Assembly (NCBI GenBank): GCA_937858455.1
Contig: CALLYN010000476.1
Coordinates: 1 to 12,900, forward strand
Direction: 5' to 3'
Source: an uncultured Kouleothrix sp.
GTDB lineage: Bacteria; Chloroflexota; Chloroflexia; Chloroflexales; Roseiflexaceae
Length of the DNA stretch: 12,900 nucleotides
The notes under the pieces are model-generated. The model did no database searches. It saw nothing but the letters and a program-made list of their open reading frames with translations, and was not told the DNA's origin. Positions 1 through 6,798 of this stretch are shown here, in pieces. Every line of letters starts with the position of its first letter. The first letter of the stretch is position 1. Both the position numbers and the translations under genes were made by a program.

Positions 1-179
1 CGATCGCGCACCCGCGCAAGTCGATCGCGCACCCGCGCAAGTCGATCGCGCACCTGTGCCGAAAGGTTCTCACATTCGCGCTGAAGCGTAGCAGGCTCGC
101 GCCGAAACGTAGCGCGCTCGCGCCGAAGCACAGCGCGCTCGCACCGAAACGTAGCGCGCTCGCGCCAAAAGATTCTCGC
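1..179. repeat. Degenerate 21-bp tandem repeat tract
   Basis: The first 179 bases follow a 21-bp period. Two identical copies beginning CGATCGCGCACCCGCG start at 1 and 22, and a third begins at 43 and diverges after about 12 bases. A variant form beginning CTCGCGCCGAAACG recurs at 96, 117, 138 and 159 with a few substitutions, and a related unit lies at 75-95. The unit around 53-74 appears to be 22 nt, so the phase shifts once. The period is seven codons, so a minus-strand reading gives a seven-residue repeat (such as YVSARAR), but a stop at about 70 and the lack of a convincing start argue against a protein. The tract may continue left of the window. Function unknown. Confidence 0.8.
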
Positions 180-412
180 GCCTGCGCGAGAGGAACGCAC
201 GCACGTGCGGCACGCACTGGTGGGCCTGGCCATTGTCGCGCGCGCTCAGCGCGACGCTGCGCGGATGTGGGGGTATGCGGACGAAGCACCGGCAAACCTG
301 CGTGCCCTGCGCATCCGCTGGGACGTGGTGGTACATTCCGTAGCCTGGCTGCGGTGGGGCGCAGCTTTGCGCTGCATCCCAGATGCATCCCCCATGTTCT
401 TGTTACGACCCT
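180..412. other. Non-coding stretch distal to the CRISPR array
   Basis: I see no credible gene here. Open frames that cross it are either low-complexity arginine/alanine readings of the tandem repeats or run into the CRISPR repeats. An 8-bp direct repeat, TGCATCCC, occurs at 372-379 and again at 383-390. No ribosome binding site, tRNA or promoter was recognised. Confidence 0.5.
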
Positions 413-456
413 CACCCGACCGAACGCCGGGTGCGACGGCGGCACATTTCGTCGCA
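413..456 (-). terminator. Two adjacent hairpins abutting the last CRISPR repeat (possible transcript 3' end)
   Basis: TGCGACG at 432-438 pairs with CGTCGCA at 450-456, a perfect 7-bp stem with an 11-nt loop, and its outer edge touches the terminal repeat at 457. CACCCG at 413-418 pairs with CGGGTG at 428-433, a 6-bp stem with a 9-nt loop; the two stems share bases 432-433. In the direction of array transcription both lie directly after the final repeat. No U-tract follows on the minus strand, so this is not a standard intrinsic terminator; an RNA 3'-end or stabilising structure is an inference from position. Confidence 0.35.
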
Positions 457-3400
457 GGTTCACCCCCACGCCCGTGGGGACAATATGGCGAGCACCTTGC
501 CCGCCCCCTCAGAAAACGGTTCACCCCCACGCCCGTGGGGACAATGCACAACAGCCGGAACGCCTCGCGCAGCATCGCGGTTCACCCCCACGCCCGTGGG
601 GACAATCCTGCGCTCGCGGTGGCGGCCAGCGTCGCCGCCGGTTCACCCCCACGCCCGTGGGGACAATTACTTGATCAGGTCGATCAGATCGGGGTGCCAC
701 GGTTCACCCCCACGCCCGTGGGGACAATTGCCCGATCCGATTTGCTGCCAGGCCCAGGCGCGGTTCACCCCCACGCCCGTGGGGACAATCGTGGATCGTC
801 GCCTATGTGCACGGCGATCGCCGGTTCACCCCCACGCCCGTGGGGACAATCGCGGGTTGAGGCGGGCGGCATGCGGGGGCTTCGGTTCACCCCCACGCCC
901 GTGGGGACAATGGCAAAATGGATTTGTCGGCGGCGTTCACTTTCGGTTCACCCCCACGCCCGTGGGGACAATCTCGCGGGTGTATCCGATGCTGTGCCCG
1001 ATCTCGGTTCACCCCCACGCCCGTGGGGACAATGCCTCCCATAATGCCTTTTGCCCTGTCGGAGCCGGTTCACCCCCACGCCCGTGGGGACAATCATCGG
1101 GGGAGCGACTAGCTCAGGTTGGGGAGCGGTTCACCCCCACGCCCGTGGGGACAATGAGTTGCACCCGAGTATCCACACACACGGCTGCGGTTCACCCCCA
1201 CGCCCGTGGGGACAATGGCGCGCTCGCGGTCGTTGAGGCGCGCCGCCTCGGTTCACCCCCACGCCCGTGGGGACAATTTATAGGCGTGCTGCAAATGCAT
1301 CGCATGGTGCGGTTCACCCCCACGCCCGTGGGGACAATCCGCGCTCGGGGCAGGCATATGCGTTCTCCTACGGTTCACCCCCACGCCCGTGGGGACAATT
1401 CCCCGCCGTTGATGCGCGGCAGCAGGCCATACGGTTCACCCCCACGCCCGTGGGGACAATGCTTTGGCCGCATCGCGCTCGGCTTTGGCCGCCGGTTCAC
1501 CCCCACGCCCGTGGGGACAATGGGAAAGATCGGCGTGTTCTCGTTTAGCGATACGGTTCACCCCCACGCCCGTGGGGACAATGCTATGCGCCTGTTTGAT
1601 AGCATTCGCGGCTTCGGTTCACCCCCACGCCCGTGGGGACAATGTGCGATGCGCTCTTTCATGATTATAGAACCCCGGTTCACCCCCACGCCCGTGGGGA
1701 CAATGGCGACTACTCCGCCCAGGGCCTCGCGGTGGGCGGTTCACCCCCACGCCCGTGGGGACAATGCCCTTGAGCGCGGTATCGATCGGCGCGGTGACGG
1801 TTCACCCCCACGCCCGTGGGGACAATCCGATAGGGACGCCACATATCCATCGTGACCACGGTTCACCCCCACGCCCGTGGGGACAATTCAACATCCAGCC
1901 AGTCCTCGACCCGAGTGCCCGGTTCACCCCCACGCCCGTGGGGACAATAGCGCGTCGGCCAGTGCTGCCGCGTCAGTTTGCGGTTCACCCCCACGCCCGT
2001 GGGGACAATGGCCACGCTCGGGCGGTGGGTGTCGTGATTCCCGGTTCACCCCCACGCCCGTGGGGACAATTATAACTCTCACCGGCACGCATAATCATGT
2101 TACGGTTCACCCCCACGCCCGTGGGGACAATACCTAGCCAGAACTAGCAATTTTAGATCGTTGCGGTTCACCCCCACGCCCGTGGGGACAATTAATAAAG
2201 AAAACCCCTGTTATACTGTGCTTGCGGTTCACCCCCACGCCCGTGGGGACAATGCCGCGCGCGGGGTGGCGGCGGGCCACGCCAATCGGTTCACCCCCAC
2301 GCCCGTGGGGACAATTTCACCAGCCGGTTGGGCGCGTTTCTCGACACCGGTTCACCCCCACGCCCGTGGGGACAATGCCGACAAGCCGCGCGATTTCGCC
2401 TAGCGGCCCGGTTCACCCCCACGCCCGTGGGGACAATACGCTCGCGGCCGACCCGCTCGGGTACGAATGCGGTTCACCCCCACGCCCGTGGGGACAATCC
2501 TGTAACCCGTTCGGGGCGCCGCTGGCAGCGCGGTTCACCCCCACGCCCGTGGGGACAATACAGGCACGACCACGCGCCAGCTCACTCCGCCCGGCTCACC
2601 CCCACGCCCGTGGGGACAATGTGAGCAGCTGCGTGTCGGCGGGCGCCGCGCCCGGTTCACCCCCACGCCCGTGGGGACAATATAAACGACGAAAGAGCGA
2701 AGAAGTTGCAAGCCGGTTCACCCCCACGCCCGTGGGGACAATGCCCGACGCCCAGATTATGGTGTCGTGAGATTTCGGTTCACCCCCACGCCCGTGGGGA
2801 CAATGCTGGGTACACCGTACAGCCGCACGGGGCGCGCGGTTCACCCCCACGCCCGTGGGGACAATTCGAACATCCGCCAGCGGCTGGCCTTATCTTCCGG
2901 TTCACCCCCACGCCCGTGGGGACAATAGCTCGATCGTGATCGCGCCGATCGGGCTGGTCGGTTCACCCCCACGCCCGTGGGGACAATCCCGTTGCACTAG
3001 CGATGTATGTTTGCATTGTCGGTTCACCCCCACGCCCGTGGGGACAATGACCCTGCGCCGCCAGGATGCCGACCTGGCCTGCGGTTCACCCCCACGCCCG
3101 TGGGGACAATTGGGCGGAATATTCGAAAGCACAGGCGGCGCTGCGGTTCACCCCCACGCCCGTGGGGACAATTGAAGATTGCGCGCGCCTGGGCCTGGCG
3201 CTGGGGGTTCACCCCCACGCCCGTGGGGACAATCGCTCGTCGACCTCGCCCGAGGCGCGCGTGACCGGTTCACCCCCACGCCCGTGGGGACAATGCCAAT
3301 AGCAAAACGCATCGGGCTTAACACCACGGTTCACCCCCACGCCCGTGGGGACAATGACCAGGTGCCGAGCTGGCCAGCGCTGCGCCTCGGTTCACCCCCA

Positions 3401-4148
3401 CGCCCGTGGGGACAATTTTAAGCAATTGCTTTATGAATATACTCATTTCGGTTCACCCCCACGCCCGTGGGGACAATGTTTGCCTGTGAATAACGAAAAC
3501 CATCACTCGCGGTTCACCCCCACGCCCGTGGGGACAATACATAAGTTTGAAGCCTACGACAAGCGAAACACGGTTCACCCCCACGCCCGTGGGGACAATC
3601 ATACTCACACTCCTGCGCACAAAGTACGCAACGGTTCACCCCCACGCCCGTGGGGACAATTACTAATATCTCAGTCTCTTCTTGCAATAATTCGGTTCAC
3701 CCCCACGCCCGTGGGGACAATATAGCAGCAAATCAGCCCAGGAGAATATAGAGCGGTTCACCCCCACGCCCGTGGGGACAATCTTCGGCGCCGAACCAGC
3801 CGGCGCTGCTACCTCGGTTCACCCCCACGCCCGTGGGGACAATCCGTTGGGGAACACCACCACGCCCGACTGCTGCGGTTCACCCCCACGCCCGTGGGGA
3901 CAATAGGGCCGGCGTGCCGAGGATGAGCGTGTCGATCGGTTCACCCCCACGCCCGTGGGGACAATCGGCTCCCAGTGGCCATGCAGGTGCGCCAGCTCGG
4001 TTCACCCCCACGCCCGTGGGGACAATTTGCCCAGGCGCTCGACGGAAACCCCGTTCCACGGTTCACCCCCACGCCCGTGGGGACAATATCAGCTTCCGCC
4101 CCTCTTCCGTCTCCCAACACGGTTCACCCCCACGCCCGTGGGGACAAT
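457..4148 (-). CRISPR. Type I-E CRISPR array, 61 repeats / 60 spacers
   Basis: A 28-nt invariant repeat recurs from 457-484 to 4121-4148, with units of 61 bp except four of 62 bp. On the minus strand it starts ATTGTCCCC, contains the stem CCCCAC/GTGGGG with loop GGGC, and ends GTGAACC; a 29th base, G, follows in 59 of 60 spacer units. This matches the I-E plan of 21 nt plus an 8-nt handle ending in ACCG (compare ATAAACCG in E. coli), so transcription is on the minus strand, the same as cas. The newest spacers should be at the cas2 end (about 4088-4120) and the oldest near 485. Spacers are 32 nt plus the G-derived base (33 nt plus G in the four long units). By eye only one repeat is variant (2593-2620). 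Targets cannot be named without a search. Confidence 0.98.
2593..2620 (-). repeat. Variant CRISPR repeat with altered 5' handle
   Basis: This repeat reads GGCTCACC at its left end on the plus strand where all the others read GGTTCACC (T to C at 2595). On the transcribed strand the change is A to G inside the last eight bases, so the crRNA carrying the spacer at 2560-2592 would have the handle GUGAGCCG rather than GUGAACCG. The hairpin stem is unchanged, so Cas6e cleavage is probably intact. Confidence 0.9.
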
Positions 4149-4164
4149 ACTGACCAGTTCCGCA
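4149..4164 (-). promoter_or_regulatory. Array-cas2 junction where the CRISPR leader is expected
   Basis: Only 16 bp separate the cas2 stop codon from the first repeat (minus strand TGCGGAACTGGTCAGT). In a I-E locus of this polarity the leader, with its promoter and integration signals, lies here. Any leader must therefore extend into the 3' part of cas2 or be reduced to this stub. I see no AT-rich block, no IHF-like site and no confident promoter. Confidence 0.5.
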
Positions 4165-4440
4165 TCACAGTGGGATCTGGATCAGCTGCAAGCCGTCGAA
4201 GTCTCGCAAGCTCCGGCTTGTTTTTCCACAGAAGCGCATCTCGAATCCCTGCTCGCTATTGCTCTGGTAGATCAGCGCGCCGGCACCTGCGCGCATATGA
4301 TCGCATACATGCTCCCACAGCAGGTCGCGCACGAGCGCACTGAGCGTCCCAACAAACACTCCCGCCTGCACCTCAAGCATCCAGCGCGAGAGTTCGCCGC
4401 GCAAGCTAACCGGCACACGCTCGAGGAAGATCACGGTCAT
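4165..4440 (-). CDS. cas2: CRISPR-associated endoribonuclease-like Cas2, type I-E
   Basis: Cas2 is the dimeric scaffold of the Cas1-Cas2 integrase that inserts new spacers. The 91-residue product matches the I-E Cas2 family along its whole length: an N-terminal [13 protein letters not shown] strand-helix start, the family block [12 protein letters not shown] at about residues 20-31, a DLLWEHV helix near 40, and the C-terminal strand [12 protein letters not shown], which parallels the E. coli ending. E. coli Cas2 is 94 residues, so this is full length. The ATG overlaps the cas1 stop as ATGA, and a GGGAG element lies about 10 nt upstream. It is the last cas gene; its stop is only 16 bp from the first CRISPR repeat, so its 3' end may double as leader. 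A CAAGC/GCTTG hairpin lies within it at 4207-4220. Confidence 0.96.
   Translation of the reverse strand: MTVIFLERVPVSLRGELSRWMLEVQAGVFVGTLSALVRDLLWEHVCDHMRAGAGALIYQSNSEQGFEMRFCGKTSRSLRDFDGLQLIQIPL
4207..4225 (+). terminator. Small hairpin plus T-run inside cas2, plus-strand orientation (tentative)
   Basis: CAAGC at 4207-4211 pairs with GCTTG at 4216-4220 around a TCCG loop, followed by TTTTT at 4221-4225. On the plus strand this has the form of a weak intrinsic terminator and would act on antisense transcripts leaving the array toward the cas genes. The 5-bp stem is short and lies inside a coding sequence, so chance is a fair explanation. Confidence 0.25.
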
Positions 4441-5381
4441 GGTTCGTCACTCCCATCGCCGTAGTTCGCCCCACCGGCCACGCCCCCAAGCTCGGGATCC
4501 CACAGCGCGCCTGGTGCGGCAGCATCTTCGTCAAAGGCACTATCCTCGGGCGCCTCGCCAATATCCAGCACGGCATCGATATCATCGACCACGCGCGCCA
4601 GCAGGCGCTCGTGCTTAAAGCGGTCGCGCAGCGCACGCCGCACACGCCCCTCCATTCCCTCCTCGCCATCTTTAACCGCCTGGAACGCAGCCGGGATGGT
4701 GATCTCGGCCTTGTACAGATCGGCGATATCGTAGACAAACGATAGCTGCTTGCCTGTATGCACAAAGCCCAGGCCCGGCGAGTAGCCGGCCGATAGAATA
4801 GCGGCGTGGCAGACGCCATACAGGCAGCTGTTCGCCGCCGAGAGCGCGCGGTTGATTGGGTCGGCCGATTTCCAGTCGTCGCGCTGGTACTCGCGCCCGC
4901 CCCACGCCACCCCTGTCTCGCGGCTTGCGCGTGCGTAAGCTTCGCGCACTCGGACGCCCTCTTTGCCACAAATCTGCTGTAGTGTCAGCGCCTGGTCGAG
5001 CGGGCCGGGAAAGCGCTGCTCGTACATGCGCCGCACCACCTTGAGCCGCAGCGCAGGGCTGGTGCACAAGCGCGCCTGGCGCAACAGCCGGCGCGCAGAG
5101 CGGGTTTCGCCCAAGCCTTGTGCATAGAGCCGCACGCCGCCCTCGCCAGTCCACAGGATGGTGCAGCCGTTCTCGGCCAGTGTTTTGACTGCGGCGTGCG
5201 TGATCGTGGTGCCCGGCCCAAGCATCAGCATGGTGAGCGAGGCGCACGGCACTGCGGTTTTGCCTTTCAGATCCTGCAGCGCAATCGCTTTCTCATCCTG
5301 GTCGATCCGGCAGCGCTCGGCATACAGGTATGTCCAGCTATCGCGTGTTTTTGGCAGCATGCGCAGGTTCTTGCCGCTCAC
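4437..5381 (-). CDS. cas1: CRISPR-associated endonuclease Cas1, type I-E
   Basis: Cas1 is the metal-dependent integrase that joins protospacer DNA to the leader-repeat junction. The product is 314 residues and follows E. coli Cas1 closely: N-terminal beta domain with [13 protein letters not shown] near residues 53-65, then the alpha-helical catalytic domain. The metal ligands are present at the same numbers as in E. coli: E141 in EGVRVR, H208 in GFVHTG, D218 and D221 in FVYDIAD. The tail from about 276 is acidic and glycine/alanine-rich, probably disordered. The start is GTG at 5379-5381, chosen for a strong GGGAGG six bases upstream and the four-base GTGA overlap with the cas6e stop; an internal ATG at codon 8 is less likely. 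The 3' end overlaps cas2 by four bases. Confidence 0.97.
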   Translation of the reverse strand: MSGKNLRMLPKTRDSWTYLYAERCRIDQDEKAIALQDLKGKTAVPCASLTMLMLGPGTTITHAAVKTLAENGCTILWTGEGGVRLYAQGLGETRSARRLLRQARLCTSPALRLKVVRRMYEQRFPGPLDQALTLQQICGKEGVRVREAYARASRETGVAWGGREYQRDDWKSADPINRALSAANSCLYGVCHAAILSAGYSPGLGFVHTGKQLSFVYDIADLYKAEITIPAAFQAVKDGEEGMEGRVRRALRDRFKHERLLARVVDDIDAVLDIGEAPEDSAFDEDAAAPGALWDPELGGVAGGANYGDGSDEP

Positions 5382-6097
5382 GATGCACCTCCCGAAAGCA
5401 GCGCTACCGAGAGCAAGCCAAAGCCATAGGCTTTGGCACTGCCAACCCCGGCGCGTAGCGCTTGGTGGAAATGTGCCGTGTCGACAACGGTAAGCTGGCC
5501 TTCAAACAGAGCAACGCCAAAGCTGAGCCGCTGGTTATCGCGCTGCCCGTGCTGCTTTGGCGTCTCGGTGATGCGAAGATCGGGCAGATCGGCGCCGGCC
5601 AGCTGCACCCCCAGCAACACAAAGCCGCACTCGTGCGCCTTGCGCTCTAGCCACGCGAGCTGATCGGCCTCGCGCCGCAGCTCGATCCGCTTGCCATGCC
5701 AGCGCGCATCTTGCTCGGTATTGCGCTCGCTGACCCGCTTGGTTGGGTTCGCCCGCAGCCTGAAACGCAAGCGCATGCCCTGGCGTATTCGCCCGATCTC
5801 GTCCTCAATTGAGCGCACAGCCGGGTTGCCGCGCTCGTCGATTGAAGGCGTGAGATAGCCCGCCGGCAGGTTCGACCAATCGGGTAGGTGATTTGACTGA
5901 ACAAGCAGCCGCATGTGCTCTGGGCCATCCAGCGGCTCAAGCCGGTAGAGCACGCCGAAGTGCTCGCGCGCTGTTGTGCGATCTGGCGCGCCGGGCAGCG
6001 CAGCCATGATCCGCGCGTGTAGCCGATTGCAGTCGGCTAGGTCACGCTGGACGGCGCGCTGCCGTGTATTAAGGATTAGGCGAGATAGGTAGAGCAT
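5378..6097 (-). CDS. cas6e: CRISPR RNA endonuclease Cas6e (CasE)
   Basis: Cas6e cuts the array transcript at the base of each repeat hairpin and stays bound to the 3' hairpin as the head of Cascade. The 239-residue product has the double ferredoxin fold signature: N-terminal MLYLSRLILN strand, a helix carrying H27 that aligns with the catalytic histidine of the family (H26 in Thermus), the conserved strand FRLRANPTKRV at about 112-122, a helix EADQLAWLERK near 143-153, and the C-terminal glycine-rich loop GVGSAKAYGFGLLS at about 217-230. It is longer than E. coli CasE (199), mainly in loops near 85-105 and 155-190. ATG start at 6097, two bases after the cas5 stop, with GGAGGG six bases upstream inside cas5. 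The stop overlaps the cas1 GTG. Confidence 0.95.
   Translation of the reverse strand: MLYLSRLILNTRQRAVQRDLADCNRLHARIMAALPGAPDRTTAREHFGVLYRLEPLDGPEHMRLLVQSNHLPDWSNLPAGYLTPSIDERGNPAVRSIEDEIGRIRQGMRLRFRLRANPTKRVSERNTEQDARWHGKRIELRREADQLAWLERKAHECGFVLLGVQLAGADLPDLRITETPKQHGQRDNQRLSFGVALFEGQLTVVDTAHFHQALRAGVGSAKAYGFGLLSVALLSGGAS
5388..5393 (-). promoter_or_regulatory. Ribosome binding site of cas1
   Basis: GGGAGG on the minus strand, six bases before the GTG start of cas1. It lies inside the end of cas6e and supports the non-ATG start over the ATG seven codons further in. Confidence 0.7.
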
Positions 6098-6099
6098 CC

Positions 6100-6798
6100 T
6101 TATCCCTCCAGAGTGTTTATTGTATTGCTCGCGTAATCGGGCGGTGTCCAGTACTCTTCACGCGCCGCGCGCGGCCAGAATAGCCGCCGCGCTGGCACGC
6201 CGATGGCGTCGTTGCGTGGCACGCCCTCGCCGATCGACGCTTCCAGCATCAGCCGGACGCTGCGCCGATCGGCCCGCTCGGGCAGCGGCTGAGCCAGCAG
6301 CGCATCGCGCACTGTATCGTACTGTGCGACCCCCACCAGCACCGGGCAGGTCGGCACGCAGGCCTTGCGGCCTAGAAACATCGGCCAGATCGGGTTGTGC
6401 AGCGCGGCCGCCAGCTCGGCCACCAGTGTATCCGGCCCGCGCAGCGCGACCAGAAACGAGGCATCCATCAGGTAGGTGCGCTTGGACACATCGGTCTCAC
6501 GCTTCGGCTTGCCCTCAGCGTTCAGCATGCCCTCGGGCTCTCCATCGAGCATCTTCGCGCCGCCGGTAGTGTGGTAGTCGATCAGCAAGTCGCCTGGCCG
6601 GTCAACTCGCACACCCATCTCAAGCGCATCGGAGATCGAGCGCAGCCGGTCGCTATCGCGGCGCAGGCCCAGCGCGCAGCCCAGCAGGCCCACCACGCCC
6701 GATTTCGTCGGCTCAAAGGCGCTGTCGCGCTCCTCCCAGCGGGCGCGCAGCCCCCAGGCTTGCAGTGGGCCTTCGAGCCGCAGCAGCAGCGTGTTCAT
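6100..6798 (-). CDS. cas5e: Cascade subunit Cas5e (CasD)
   Basis: Cas5e caps the 5' handle of the crRNA in Cascade and contacts Cse1 and the first Cas7. The product is 232 residues (E. coli CasD 224). It begins MNTLLLRLEGPLQAWG, the standard N-terminus of I-E Cas5, followed by the helix block PTKSGVVGLLGCALG at about 30-44 and the family segment FLGRKACVP at about 141-149, which precedes the C-terminal domain. The frame stays open 21 codons further upstream (to an ATG at 6861), but that extension is arginine-rich, lies wholly inside cas7 and is not part of the family; the ATG at 6796-6798 overlaps the cas7 stop as ATGA. Its ribosome binding site is weak (GGA about 13 bases upstream), suggesting translation coupled to cas7. 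Confidence 0.95.
   Translation of the reverse strand: MNTLLLRLEGPLQAWGLRARWEERDSAFEPTKSGVVGLLGCALGLRRDSDRLRSISDALEMGVRVDRPGDLLIDYHTTGGAKMLDGEPEGMLNAEGKPKRETDVSKRTYLMDASFLVALRGPDTLVAELAAALHNPIWPMFLGRKACVPTCPVLVGVAQYDTVRDALLAQPLPERADRRSVRLMLEASIGEGVPRNDAIGVPARRLFWPRAAREEYWTPPDYASNTINTLEG

Noticed and set aside
70..336. Minus-strand frame with a seven-residue repeat
   Set aside because: It is a reading of the 21-bp tandem repeats with arginine/alanine-rich composition, no ribosome binding site and no family resemblance.
180..456. Leader on the 457 side with plus-strand transcription
   Set aside because: Repeat polarity, the spacer-linked base, position of cas1-cas2 and hairpin-plus-handle layout all point to the opposite end; no AT-rich leader is visible here either.
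205..3725. Long open frames on both strands across the array, up to about 490 codons, with repeating PPRPWG- and HPHARGDN-like peptides
   Set aside because: They are translations of the CRISPR repeats. The repeat has no stop in several frames and the 61-bp pitch rotates the frame, so long frames appear by construction.
457..4148. Spacers targeting the cas genes in this window
   Set aside because: No match was noticed by eye, but an exhaustive comparison was not possible; a both-strand search of all 60 spacers against the genome would settle it.
4406..4969. Second minus-strand frame overlapping cas1 and other long frames opposite cas genes (for example 6120-6569, 11375-11788)
   Set aside because: Shadow frames in GC-rich coding DNA; arginine/alanine-rich, and the real genes in these places have intact family motifs.
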